Shown here one piece after another: positions 33,715 to 42,079 of a stretch of 64,000 nucleotides of DNA (the first letter of the stretch is position 1; each line of letters opens with the position of its first letter). The notes under the pieces were generated by a model. The model saw only the letters and a list, made by a program, of their open reading frames with translations, did not search any database and was not told the DNA's origin. The position numbers were made by a program, and so were the translations under genes. Origin of the DNA: CAWDVK01 sp963805715 (lineage in GTDB: Bacteria > Actinomycetota > Actinomycetes > Streptosporangiales > Streptosporangiaceae); assembly GCA_963805715.1 (NCBI GenBank), contig CAWDVK010000002.1:124001-188000 (forward strand), written 5' to 3'.

Positions 33715-34098
33715 TTACGCCCTTCGCTGCACGTCAGGCTCTGGCATCCAGGGCCTCGCGGGCCAAGCCGGGGCGGCCGGGATCCAGCCCTGTTCCTCGC
33801 AGAACGCGGTTAGGCCCGCGAGCGTCTCGCAGTTGCGGTCCCAGAGCGCAGCCGCGCTGGCGCCCCAGGCGCCCGCCAGCCACTCAGCGAGTGCGGCGCT
33901 GCGCAGCACGCGCACCTCCGCATCGGCGCCGAAGAGCGCGAGCACCATCCGCAGCGTGGCATTGGCCTGGGCGATGCCCGCGCTCTCGAGGGATGCGAGT
34001 TCGGCCAGGTAGGCCATCGCCGCCTGGCCCAGGGTCACAGTCGTCCCGTACGCGGCGCCGGACTTGTCCGTCGCCCTGGCTGCGGTACCCGTGGCCAT
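33715..34098 (-). pseudogene. Tyrosine-recombinase/integrase N-terminal stub
   Basis: ATG 34098 lies nine bases after GGAGG. The protein reads LGQAAMAYLAELASLESAGI, ANATLRMVLALFGADAEV, LAEWLAGAWGASAAALWDRN and LAGLTAFCEEQGWI, which is the SAM-like core-binding domain of site-specific tyrosine recombinases. The catalytic domain with the R-H-R-Y residues is missing: the frame ends after ~127 residues and no catalytic sequence is found downstream. It points to past integration nearby. Confidence 0.65.
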
Positions 34099-34338
34099 GC
34101 CCTTTGCCTCCAGAGATCTCAGGACCAGCCGACGCCGGCCCTGGCGCGTGTGCCTCGCCTCCTGTCTCACAGGCTGCCCAGTGAAGGCTCAGCCGACAGA
34201 GGCTGGATGGCCCGCCGTGACGGGACCTCCGGCCCTTTTTCGCCAGCCTCTCGACGCCGCGGTTTCCCGAGCCAGGGACCGTGACCGCCCGTCATGACGC
34301 CGCCGGCGGTCCGCGGCGCCAGCCGGCCCGCCCGGCGG

Positions 34339-34770
34339 CTAGACGAAATGCACCTCGGCCTGCGCTGGCTCGTCGCCGGTGAGCGCGTCACAGGTCGGGC
34401 AGTACCACCGGGCCTCGACCGGCGTGCCGCACGCGTTGTGCCGGGGGGCCGCGGACGGGTCGGCGTGTGCCGCCCCCCAGTGCGCCAGCAGGCGGAGCGC
34501 GCCGGCGAGTTCCTTGCCCGCGGCGGTCAGGGCGTACTCAGACCGCGGGGGCCGCTCGGAATAGGGACGGACCACGAGCAGCGCCTCCCGCTCGAGCCGT
34601 TTCAGGCGCTCGGAGAGGATGTTCGGCGCGATGCCCGGGATCTGGCCGAGCAGATCGTTGAACCGGCGCGGCCTGGTGAGCAGGGCCTCCACGACGAGCA
34701 GGGTCCACCGGTCGCCGACTCTGGTCAGCGCTTCGGCGAGCGGTGACGAAGCGTGCTCTTGCCCGGCCAT
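34339..34770 (-). CDS. HxlR-family winged-helix regulator
   Basis: A 143-residue protein from ATG 34770. It contains SPLAEALTRVGDRWTLLVVE, ALLTRPRRFNDLLGQIPGIA, NILSERLKRLEREALL and ERPPRSEYALTAAGKEL, the HxlR winged helix. The C-terminus CGTPVEARWYCPTCDAL with a preceding HNACG suggests a small zinc-ribbon extension, which may sense metal or redox. The gene is divergent from the HtrA-like protease, and the 28-bp palindrome between them is the likely operator for both. Confidence 0.88.
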   Translation of the reverse strand: MAGQEHASSPLAEALTRVGDRWTLLVVEALLTRPRRFNDLLGQIPGIAPNILSERLKRLEREALLVVRPYSERPPRSEYALTAAGKELAGALRLLAHWGAAHADPSAAPRHNACGTPVEARWYCPTCDALTGDEPAQAEVHFV

Positions 34771-34791
34771 GAACTGATCGTAACCGCACCC

Positions 34792-34841
34792 TTGAGCTGA
34801 GCCGCAGTAGGTAGTAACTTGCAAGTTACTACCTAGGGAGG
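34792..34841 (+). promoter_or_regulatory. 28-bp perfect palindrome operator and promoter of the protease gene
   Basis: Half-sites TAGGTAGTAACTTG (34808-34821) and CAAGTTACTACCTA (34822-34835) form an uninterrupted 28-bp palindrome. A -35-like TTGAGC (34792-34797) and a -10-like TAACTT (34815-34820) are 17 bases apart, so the palindrome covers the -10 and start site. GGGAGG (34836-34841) is the Shine-Dalgarno for ATG 34850. HxlR proteins bind such sites; the hxlR gene starts 38 bases away on the other strand. Confidence 0.85.
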
Positions 34842-34849
34842 CGGCAACG

Positions 34850-35761
34850 ATGGCAATTCTCGACGAGATCCAGGGAACGATCAGGCAGCTGGCCGAGACG
34901 GCGGGCCCCTCGGTGGTCGGGCTCGGGCAGCACTGGGGCGTCGGCTCGGGCATCGTGCTCGGCGAGGGACGGGTGCTGACCAACGCGCACAATGTCCGCG
35001 GCGGCCAGGTGGAGGTCACCTTCGCGGACGGGCGCACCGCCGAGGGAACCGTGGCGGGCCGCGACGTCGACGGCGACCTGGCCGTCATCAGCGTCGACAC
35101 CAGCGGTGCCCCGGCGCTCCCCTGGGCGGCGAGCGCGTCCGCCGGCATCGGGATGCCGGTCTTCGCCCTCTCCAACCCCGCCGGGCGCGGGCTGCGCGTG
35201 ACCTTCGGTTTCGTCTCCGGTGTGGATCGGAGCTTCCGCGGCCCGCGCGGCCGCCGCATCACCGGCAGTGTCGAGCACACGGCCCCGCTGCTGCCCGGAT
35301 CCTCGGGCGGCCCGGTCCTGGACGGCGAGGGAAACCTGCTCGGGATCAACACCAACCGCCTGGGCGAGGGTTTCTACCTGGCCATTCCCGTTGACCAGTC
35401 GCTGCGCAGCCGGGCCGACGCACTAGCCCGCGGGGAGTCCGCCGCGCCGCCGCAGCTGGGCATCGCCATTACTCCCCGGCACGTGGCCAGGCGGCTCAGG
35501 AGCGCCGTCGGCCTGCCCGAGGCCGAAGGCCTGCTCATCAGCGAGGTGACCGCGGACAGCCCGGCCGCCCGCGCGGGCCTGGCCCAGGGGGACCTGATCG
35601 TCGCGGCGGCCGGCCGTCCGGTGCGCACGATGGACGACCTCTTCGGCGTGCTCCAGGGAGCAGGCGGCGGCGCTCTCGAGCTGAGGGTCCTGCGCGGCAC
35701 CGACGAGCGGACCATTGAGGTGGTGCTCGGGGCGAGCGGCGGGTCCGGCGAAGGGGCGTGA
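34850..35761 (+). CDS. HtrA-like S1C serine protease with PDZ domain, cytoplasmic
   Basis: A 303-residue protein with a trypsin-like domain and a PDZ domain but no signal peptide or membrane helix. The catalytic triad is visible: His in VLTNAHNV, Asp in DGDLAVISV and Ser in PGSSGGPVLD. The PDZ part (LPEAEGLLISEVTADSPAAR, AGLAQGDLIVAAAGRPV) occupies the last ~90 residues. Most HtrA enzymes are exported, so an internal protease under an HxlR regulator is somewhat unusual. Start ATG 34850 has a good ribosome site. Confidence 0.9.
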   Translation: MAILDEIQGTIRQLAETAGPSVVGLGQHWGVGSGIVLGEGRVLTNAHNVRGGQVEVTFADGRTAEGTVAGRDVDGDLAVISVDTSGAPALPWAASASAGIGMPVFALSNPAGRGLRVTFGFVSGVDRSFRGPRGRRITGSVEHTAPLLPGSSGGPVLDGEGNLLGINTNRLGEGFYLAIPVDQSLRSRADALARGESAAPPQLGIAITPRHVARRLRSAVGLPEAEGLLISEVTADSPAARAGLAQGDLIVAAAGRPVRTMDDLFGVLQGAGGGALELRVLRGTDERTIEVVLGASGGSGEGA

Positions 35762-35849
35762 GCCCCTCGCCCTGACGGGCCGGGACGATGCCACCCGGAG
35801 CGCCGCGGCCTGGCCGGGTGCCGCCCGGACCGGTGTGATCCGCCGGCCG

Positions 35850-35981
35850 GCCCGGATACCGCTGGGCCGGCTGTCACATCTGGCCGCGCCGTTGTGTAAC
35901 GGCTGCGCCGCCTGCACCGACATGCACGCCAAGGACGCCGCGCACGCCGGGGAAACCCAGCTGCGGCTGAACCCCGCATGA
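35850..35981 (+). pseudogene. AhpD/carboxymuconolactone-decarboxylase family fragment
   Basis: The plus strand reads LSHLAAPLCNGCAACTDMHA followed by KDAAHAGETQLRL and a stop at 35981. This is the core CxxCxxxH motif of AhpD-like peroxidase reductases (family pattern NGCxYCxDMHxKDARxAGE). Nothing of the N-terminal helices or the remaining C-terminus is present, and no start or ribosome site is seen. A remnant only. Confidence 0.65.
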
Positions 35982-36051
35982 ACGTCATCACCCGGCCGCC
36001 CGGCGGTGACTACCAGCCCGGGCAGTGGGGGTGAGCGCCGGCCTGCCCCGC

Positions 36052-37329
36052 TCATGAGAGCCGCCCGGCAACGGCCAGCGGAAGGCCGGGCACCATGCCA
36101 TGGGCCGGCGCAGCCGCGGGCGGCTCGTCGCGCGGACCGGCCGATGCGGACGTTGCCTCGAAGAGCAGCAGCGCGACGTCATCGTTGAGGGCGCGCCCGG
36201 TATGCGCCAGGAGCCGGCTGAGCAGCTCGTCAGCGGCTGTCTCCAGATCGGGCTGGCGGAGCGTTCCGGCGCAGTCGTCGAGCCGGAAGTACCGGCCCGC
36301 CCGGTCGCGTGCCTCCAGCAGCCCGTCGGTGTAGAAGACCAGCCGGTCGCCGACGCCCACCGTGAACGTGGACGGCCGGATGTCGGGGTGCAAGCCCAGC
36401 GGTGTCGCGTACGCGGCGGGGGTCAGCGCCTGCAGGTCACCAGCCGCGGTCAGCCGCAGCGGGGTCGGGTGCCCGCAGATGACCAGCTCCAGCCAGCCGC
36501 GCGGGTCGAACTCGGCGAACAGGGCCGTGACGAAGTCCTCGTCCCCGGCCGCGCGTGCGACCGACCGGTCCACGACCCGGGCGATCTCGGGCAGCGACAG
36601 GCCCGGCTGCGAGCAGGCGTCCCGGAAGCTGGTCATGGCCACGCTGGCCAGCCGCACCGCGGGCAGTCCCTTGCCGCGCGTGTCCCCGATGAGCCAGCGC
36701 GGATGGCCGCCCTCAGTGACGACCTCCAGCACGTCCCCGCCCACCCGGGCCTCCGCCGCGGCCGAGATGTAGCGCGAGGCCATCCGTCCCGCGGCCACGG
36801 TCGCTGGCACCTCGCGCAGCAGCGCGCTCTGCGCCACCCGGGCCACGGCGCGGACCTGGCTGAGCCGCCGCTGCGCGGCGGTGCGCAGCGCCGAGTTGGC
36901 CACCGCGAACGCGGTCAGCAGCACCAGGACGACCAGGTGCGACAGGAGCCTGTCCGGCCGGCCCGGCACGATGAGCCCGATGCCCAGCAGCACCGCCCAG
37001 GCCGCCAGCACGGCGGTGAGCCGCGGGGACAGCACCAGGGAGGCCAGCAGCGGGCCGACCGCCAGCCACGCGACCGCGACAAGGCCGGCGCCGGTGCTGT
37101 ACTGCGCCACCGCCACGGCCGTGATGGCCAGGAACAGCAGCAGCGCGAGCCGCCACGGAGCACGCCCCTTCCCTGGCTGGGAAGGCCCTGACACATGCAG
37201 CGGGATGCCCCGGCCGGGACGCACCAGGGACGCCACGCGACGCCAGCTGCCCGGAAGCAGCGGCCTGAGCGGGCTGGATGATGGCCGCTGGCTGGCTTCC
37301 CTGCCGGGCCGCTCTGTGCTGTCACCCAC
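36052..37329 (-). CDS. Membrane PP2C phosphatase (SpoIIE/RsbU type)
   Basis: A 425-residue protein. Residues 60-145 hold membrane helices (LALLLFLAITAVAVAQ, AWLAVGPLLASLVLS, LTAVLAAWAVLLGIGLIV, LVVLVLLTAFAVANSA). The cytoplasmic phosphatase domain has AEARVGGDVLEVV, GDTRGKGLPAV, ALFAEFDPRGWLELVICGHP, VFYTDGLLEARD and LNDDVALLLF. The usual Asp of VGGDFYD is present as GGD. Such enzymes dephosphorylate anti-sigma antagonists in partner-switching networks. No cognate sensor or antagonist is adjacent. Confidence 0.9.
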   Translation of the reverse strand: MGDSTERPGREASQRPSSSPLRPLLPGSWRRVASLVRPGRGIPLHVSGPSQPGKGRAPWRLALLLFLAITAVAVAQYSTGAGLVAVAWLAVGPLLASLVLSPRLTAVLAAWAVLLGIGLIVPGRPDRLLSHLVVLVLLTAFAVANSALRTAAQRRLSQVRAVARVAQSALLREVPATVAAGRMASRYISAAAEARVGGDVLEVVTEGGHPRWLIGDTRGKGLPAVRLASVAMTSFRDACSQPGLSLPEIARVVDRSVARAAGDEDFVTALFAEFDPRGWLELVICGHPTPLRLTAAGDLQALTPAAYATPLGLHPDIRPSTFTVGVGDRLVFYTDGLLEARDRAGRYFRLDDCAGTLRQPDLETAADELLSRLLAHTGRALNDDVALLLFEATSASAGPRDEPPAAAPAHGMVPGLPLAVAGRLS

Positions 37330-37467
37330 GAGGCCTCAACTCCTCTGCGCGCATCGCCGGGTTCCGTCTGCACGGATAACAACGATGCAGGTCAGGACCC
37401 AAGAACTGCTGAGCGCCAGCTCAGAGCTGGATCAGGGTCAGGCCAGCGCAGGCCCGGCAGTAATGGA

Positions 37468-37488
37468 CTAAGCTCTTAGCTAAGGAGG
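37468..37488 (+). promoter_or_regulatory. Overlapping palindromes at Phd start (operator) with Shine-Dalgarno
   Basis: CTAAGCTCTTAG (37468-37479, 5-base arms) overlaps the perfect 10-bp palindrome CTTAGCTAAG (37475-37484). AAGGAGG (37482-37488) is the ribosome site for ATG 37494. Phd-type antitoxins repress through such short paired palindromes, here probably also blocking the ribosome site region in DNA. Confidence 0.7.
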
Positions 37489-37493
37489 TCCTG

Positions 37494-37752
37494 ATGGCGG
37501 GCGAGCCTGCTGGGCAGTTCAACATCCATGACGCGAAGACCAACCTGTCGCGGATCATCGAGCGGGTGGAGCACGGCGAGGAGATCATCATCAGCCGCGC
37601 TGGCAAGCCGGTCGCTAAGGTCATTCCGCTGGCGGGCAGGGTAGAGCGGAGCGGGCGCGGCTCGCTCCGCGGCCAGCTCGAAGCTCGCGCCGGACTGGGA
37701 TTCTGACGCGGTCAACGAGGCCGTCGCCGCTGACTTCGGCATGCAGCCGTGA
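37494..37752 (+). pseudogene. Phd/YefM-type antitoxin, C-terminus frameshifted
   Basis: The frame from ATG 37494 encodes FNIHDAKTNLSRIIERVEHG, EEIIISRAGKPVAKVIP, the Phd DNA-binding domain, then GSLRGQLEARAGLGF and a stop at 37706. In the next frame KLAPDWDSDAVNEAVAADFG ends at TGA 37752, which overlaps the toxin GTG by four bases. This is the normal Phd C-terminus (LxPDWDSDxVNxxIAADFG), the part that wraps the toxin. One extra base near 37678-37684 (CTCGAAGCTC) explains the shift. Confidence 0.8.
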
Positions 37753-38123
37753 GCCTGCTGCTCGACACGCACGTCGTGCTCTGGTGGCTGGCTGACGATC
37801 CGTTGCTGCCGGAGGAGATCAAGGACAGGCTTGACCACGAGCCGGACGTCCGGGTCAGCGCCGTCACTATCTGGGAGATCACCATCAAGCAGGCGCTCGG
37901 CAAGATTGCCGCGCCAGCGGACCTGCCCGAGCGCGTCCGCGACAGCGGACTGCGGGAGCTGGCGATCGGGTTCTCCCATGCCATCGCGGCCGGGCGCCTT
38001 CCTCTCATTCACCGGGACCCGTTCGACCGGATGCTCGTGGCGCAGGCCCGTTGCGAAGATCTCACCCTGGTGACCAGGGACCCCCGCTGCCGGCAATATG
38101 ACGTGCCGGTCCTGCCCGCCTGA
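37749..38123 (+). CDS. vapC: VapC-type PIN-domain toxin (Phd-associated)
   Basis: A 124-residue PIN ribonuclease starting at GTG 37749. The active-site acids are in place: D in LLLDTHVVLWWL, E in SAVTIWEITIKQ, D in HRDPFDRMLVAQA, D in LTLVTRDPRCRQY. Size and the DxHxxLWW start match the PIN subgroup that pairs with Phd antitoxins. The toxin appears intact while its antitoxin gene is frameshifted, an arrangement that should be harmful unless the toxin is silent or the antitoxin frame is restored. Confidence 0.88.
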   Translation: MSLLLDTHVVLWWLADDPLLPEEIKDRLDHEPDVRVSAVTIWEITIKQALGKIAAPADLPERVRDSGLRELAIGFSHAIAAGRLPLIHRDPFDRMLVAQARCEDLTLVTRDPRCRQYDVPVLPA

Positions 38124-38165
38124 CCTGCAGCGCGTCAGGCCGCGTGAGAGCCACCGGAACATGCG

Positions 38166-38267
38166 TCAGTCCCTGCGCAGGAGGTCCTGAGTCTGCGCGG
38201 TGTCTTCGGTGCCGCGGCCGAACGCCTCGTACACGTCCTGAACGGCCTGGATCTTCGGATCAGTCAT
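38166..38267 (-). CDS. Remnant of an NTF2/SnoaL-like protein
   Basis: A 33-residue frame from ATG 38267 preceded by AAAGGAGA: MTDPKIQAVQDVYEAFGRGT then EDTAQTQDLLRRD. The start matches the first helix of SnoaL-like/NTF2 folds (MTxPxxxVVxxxYEAFxxGD), but the rest of the domain is missing. With its strong ribosome site the peptide may still be made. It is the last gene of the minus-strand run starting at 41974. Confidence 0.45.
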   Translation of the reverse strand: MTDPKIQAVQDVYEAFGRGTEDTAQTQDLLRRD

Positions 38268-38291
38268 CGCTGGTCTCCTTTCGGTGCGCGC

Positions 38292-38581
38292 TCAGTAGAT
38301 GACCTGCTTGCCGTCGCGTCCCATGGTGGCCACGAGCGGGTGGACGGTCGGCTTGGGGCCCAGGCCGGCTCCGCAAGGGCTGGCCCGATGACGGAGCCGA
38401 ATGCCCGGAAGCTGGCTTCGTCTTCCCAGACGTCGATGACGGTGAACCCGTTATCGGTCTGGTAGCAGACGTGGTCGAAGCGGCTCGGCTGGGCGTTCAC
38501 GGCGGGGCCGCCGAGCTCGAAGACCTTGTGGTACTTGGCGATGTCCTCGCCGGGAAAGTCGAAGACGACGACGATGGGCAT
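38292..38581 (-). pseudogene. Small stress-type dimeric alpha/beta-barrel protein, frameshifted
   Basis: ATG 38581 begins MPIVVVFDFPGEDIAKYHKV, continues QPSRFDHVCYQTDNGFTVID and ASFRAFGSVIGPALAE. At 38363-38372 one G appears to be missing; the other frame gives AGLGPKPTVHPLVATMGRDG and ends TGA 38294-38292. The repaired 96-residue protein would be a one-domain alpha/beta barrel as found in small actinobacterial proteins that bind aromatic or polyketide-like ligands. Function is not known. Confidence 0.65.
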
Positions 38582-38630
38582 GATGCCTCCTTGCTGGTCG
38601 GTCGGGCGGGGAACGTCGGAGCCGCCGCGG

Positions 38631-39062
38631 TCAGCCGCTGACGCCGATCTGGGCGAGCAGCGTGGCGTGGTCGAAGTAGACGGTCTGCTTGACGAGCCGG
38701 TCGTCCTCGAAGTGGAAGACGCACCCGCATCGGACCTCGATGGGCCGGCCGCTCGCCGGGACGCCGGCCCAGGTTCCTCGGTGCGTGCCGCGCATGGTCG
38801 TGTCGACGAAGACGATGTCGTCGCCGTGGTGCAGAGCGCGCATGTCGGCCGAGAAATCCGGAAATGCGGCGAACAGCGCGGCGAGGAGCTCCTCGACAGC
38901 CGCCGCCCCGTTACTCGGTGCCCCGAGGGGGATGACGTCGTAGTTCGCTTCGGCGAAGGTGGCGAGCGCCGCGGCGATGTCGTGACGGCACTCGGCATCC
39001 AGGTGGGACCGGATGATGCGCTCACGCACCTCGCGCAGGTCCGCCTCGGCAGAAGTGGTCAT
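38631..39062 (-). CDS. SnoaL-like / ester cyclase family protein
   Basis: A 143-residue protein from ATG 39062 (an in-frame ATG at 39101 also exists). The NTF2-like cone is seen in LREVRERIIRSHLDAECRHD, LFAAFPDFSADMRALHHGDD, MRGTHRGTWAGVPASGRPI and CVFHFEDDRLVKQTVYFDHA. Family members cyclise polyketide esters or act as small-molecule hydrolases; those in LAL-controlled clusters are often uncharacterised. It starts just after the LAL regulator and is likely co-transcribed. Confidence 0.82.
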   Translation of the reverse strand: MTTSAEADLREVRERIIRSHLDAECRHDIAAALATFAEANYDVIPLGAPSNGAAAVEELLAALFAAFPDFSADMRALHHGDDIVFVDTTMRGTHRGTWAGVPASGRPIEVRCGCVFHFEDDRLVKQTVYFDHATLLAQIGVSG

Positions 39063-39097
39063 GAAGCAACGATGACCGGCCGGGCCTTCCCGCCGCA

Positions 39098-41974
39098 TCA
39101 CGGAAAACCACCATTCTCCGGCCTGGTTGCCAGCCCGGCCCGGACGGCGTAGGCGGCGGCCTCGGCCCGGCCCCGGACGCCGAGTTTCGCGTAAATGTTG
39201 GCCAGGTGACGCTCGACCGTGTTGAGGCTGATCACCAGGCTGGAGGCGATGTCCTTGTTGGAGCCGCCCTCGCTGACGAGGGCCAGGACTTCCTGCTCCC
39301 GGCGCGATAGCGGTATCGAGGCCGGGCCGGCGTCAGCCGTCACCCCGCGGGCCTCCGCGGCGAGCGCGTCAAGGTGCAGCAGCTCCGCCGCGGCGGCAGC
39401 CTCCGCGGCCAGTGCCGCGGCCTGGCGGCGGTTCCCGCACTGCCGCCGGAGCCGTGCGAGGTCGACCTTTGTGCGCGCCAGGAACACCGGCGCGCCGAGC
39501 TCTGACTCCATGGCGAGCGCATCGGCAAGCGCTGCCTCAGCAGCCTGCAGGTCGCCTAGCGCCAGCTGCCCGCGGCCCACGAATCGGTCGGCCGATCCCC
39601 AGCAGCTCGGCAGGCCCTGGACCACCAGGGTGCCGCGATGCGGAGTGAGGAGCCCGACAAGTGTCCTGGTGTGGGGCGAGCGCGAGATAGCCGATGCTTC
39701 CAGCAGCAGGGCGATGGTCGCGACCCACAGGGCGTCTTTCGGCACGGCGGCGAAATCGTGACCGCTGAGCCGATCGACCTCCCACGCGGCGGCCCGATGG
39801 CGGCCGGTCGTGGCCGCGGCGAGCGCCGCCAGCGCCCTCAGCGTCACGAAATAGGGCAGGCGCGCGCTCACCCCCTGGATCTCCTCGAGCAGGGGCGCCA
39901 GGCCGTGCCGCTCGCGATGAAGGACGCTGAGCTGCCCGATGCGGTAGGCAGCGGCGACCTCGACGCCGAGCTGGCGGCCCAGGGAGCCGGCTGTCTCGGT
40001 CGCCTCGAAGGCGTCGTCGACGCGGCCTTCCACGGCGGCCAGCTGAGCCCGCATGACGGTCGCGTACCAGCGCCATAGCGGCCGCTGGGACCGGGCGGCG
40101 AGGACCTCCAGCGCCGCGGCCAGGCTCCGGAACCGGAGCAGGTCGCCCCTGCGCAGTACGTCGGCCGCCAGCCAGACGGCGCCCTGGAAGGACAGGTCGG
40201 TGTTGCCCGCGCTAGCCGCCAGCCCAGTCAGCCGCTCGCCGATGGCGATCCGCTCGTCGAGGTGGTCCGGGCTGCGCAGGGTGAACTGGCGGGCGTGCAG
40301 GGCCACCGTCAGGGCCGCGGTGCTGCCGCTCGCCTCGGCTGCCGCGAGGGCGGCCAGGCTCCGCTGCCTCGATGGCCCGCCTCCCTGGTGCCAGTACAGC
40401 TCGATGGCCAGCCGGCTCTGCAGGCTCGCCCGGGTGGTCAGGTCCCGGGCTGAGGCGTCGGCCTCTTCCAGCAGCCGGACCAGCGGCCAGTCCACTTTCC
40501 CGGCCGTGACCACCGTGGCCCCGACCCCCAGCGCCGCCCGGCCGAGCATGGCGCCGTCGCCCTGCCGGCGGGCCAGGTCGGCGGCCGATTCGTAGTGTGA
40601 GCGCGCCACGGCGGCGGCGCCGGCGCTGACCTCGGCGTCGGCTGCCTCGCAGAGCAGGGCCATGTGCTCGCCGGAGTCGGCCGGCGCTTGCCCGGTGAGC
40701 TCCAGCGCGCATTCCAGCCACCGGGCCGCCTCCTCGAAGGCGAGCCGCTGCCCGGCGCGGCGCCCGGCGGCCAGGACGTGCGCGAGGGCGGCACTGGGAT
40801 CACCGCCGAGGCTGGCCCGGTAGCTGTGATAGGCCAGCGCGCTCACGGTCTCGTCGTCGTCCCGGTGCAGCGCGGCCAGGGCAGCGGCAGCGCGCCCGTG
40901 CAGCGCGGTCCGCTCGCCGGCCGGCAGCGCGTCGTAGATGGCCTCCTGCACGAGCGCGTGGGTGAAGCTGTACCCCGACGTTCCCTCGGCGACGATGAGA
41001 CCCATGGCCGCGGCCGGCTGCAGGGCGCCCGTGACCGCCACCGGCGAGGCGCCGAGCGTCGCGGTCAGCGGCAGCCGGCCGAAGTCCCGGCCGAGGACCG
41101 CGGCCGCTCGCAGTGCCCGGCGGGACTCGGCCGGGAGCCCGGCCAGGCGATGGCTGATCACCTCCCGCACCGTCGGCGGGATGACCGTGCCGGCCACCTC
41201 GGACAGCTCCCCGAGGGCCGACCGCAGCAGCCTGGCCATCTCGACCACGAAGAACGGGTTGCCTTCGGCCCGGGTGACAACCTGATCGGCCACCCCGGCC
41301 GGGACAGGCCCGGCGTGCCGGGCCACGAGCGTCCGGACCTCGGCGTCAGCCAGGCCCTGCAGGGCCAGTAGCTCGAGCGCTCCGCCGTCAGCCATCGCTC
41401 CCACGGCCGCCATCAGCGGATGGCCGGGGCCGGCCTCGGTGTCCCGGTAGGCGCCGAGCACGACCAGCGGCAGCGGATGCACTTCCATGGCCAGATAGCG
41501 CAGGAACGCCAGCGATGCGTCATCGGCCCGGTGCAGATCGTCGATGACCGCCAGCACCCCGGGAGATCCCGGCCAGGCGAGCGCCGACACCATCGCGTCG
41601 AAAAGCCGGAACCGGTCTGGCTTGCCCGGCTCATCCCAGCTTCCGTCGTCCGCCGACCCGAGCAGCGGTGCCAGCAGCCGGTCGCGTCTTGAGCTGGGCA
41701 ATGGCCGGCCGGGCGCCGCCAGCACCTGCCGGAGCACCTGAACCCAGGGCCGGTACGGCGGCGCATCACCGTCCTCGCGGCACCGACCGAACGCCGCTAC
41801 CATGCCGTCACGCCGCGCCTTGTCCGCCACCTCAGCGGCCAGCGTCGTCTTGCCGATCCCCGGCTCCCCGCCGAGCAGAACCACCGCGCCGCGGCCAGCG
41901 CGGGCCGCGGCCAGCCGTCCGGCCATCAGCCCGGACTCGGCCGACCGGCCGACTATGGCGCCCCCACCACGCAC
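39098..41974 (-). CDS. LAL-family ATP-binding LuxR-type regulator
   Basis: A 958-residue STAND regulator. The N-terminus has Walker A (GGEPGIGKTTLAAEVAD) and Walker B (VLAVIDDLHRADDAS); the middle is a long helical repeat region (AALAAAEASGSTAALTVALH); the C-terminus is a LuxR helix-turn-helix (LSRREQEVLALVSEGGSNKD, NTVERHLANIYAKLGVRGR). LAL proteins switch on secondary-metabolite or catabolic genes when they bind ligand and ATP. Downstream on the same strand are the SnoaL-like, alpha/beta-barrel and remnant genes, which are probable targets. Confidence 0.92.
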   Translation of the reverse strand: MRGGGAIVGRSAESGLMAGRLAAARAGRGAVVLLGGEPGIGKTTLAAEVADKARRDGMVAAFGRCREDGDAPPYRPWVQVLRQVLAAPGRPLPSSRRDRLLAPLLGSADDGSWDEPGKPDRFRLFDAMVSALAWPGSPGVLAVIDDLHRADDASLAFLRYLAMEVHPLPLVVLGAYRDTEAGPGHPLMAAVGAMADGGALELLALQGLADAEVRTLVARHAGPVPAGVADQVVTRAEGNPFFVVEMARLLRSALGELSEVAGTVIPPTVREVISHRLAGLPAESRRALRAAAVLGRDFGRLPLTATLGASPVAVTGALQPAAAMGLIVAEGTSGYSFTHALVQEAIYDALPAGERTALHGRAAAALAALHRDDDETVSALAYHSYRASLGGDPSAALAHVLAAGRRAGQRLAFEEAARWLECALELTGQAPADSGEHMALLCEAADAEVSAGAAAVARSHYESAADLARRQGDGAMLGRAALGVGATVVTAGKVDWPLVRLLEEADASARDLTTRASLQSRLAIELYWHQGGGPSRQRSLAALAAAEASGSTAALTVALHARQFTLRSPDHLDERIAIGERLTGLAASAGNTDLSFQGAVWLAADVLRRGDLLRFRSLAAALEVLAARSQRPLWRWYATVMRAQLAAVEGRVDDAFEATETAGSLGRQLGVEVAAAYRIGQLSVLHRERHGLAPLLEEIQGVSARLPYFVTLRALAALAAATTGRHRAAAWEVDRLSGHDFAAVPKDALWVATIALLLEASAISRSPHTRTLVGLLTPHRGTLVVQGLPSCWGSADRFVGRGQLALGDLQAAEAALADALAMESELGAPVFLARTKVDLARLRRQCGNRRQAAALAAEAAAAAELLHLDALAAEARGVTADAGPASIPLSRREQEVLALVSEGGSNKDIASSLVISLNTVERHLANIYAKLGVRGRAEAAAYAVRAGLATRPENGGFP

Positions 41975-42079
41975 GCCGTCAGGGTACGCCTGCAGGCGCC
42001 GCAGGCCTTGTTACTGCGGCCGTCCGCATGTTCCTCGCCGCCTGCCAGCACTCGATGGGGCGAGGCAGAGGACTGGCGG

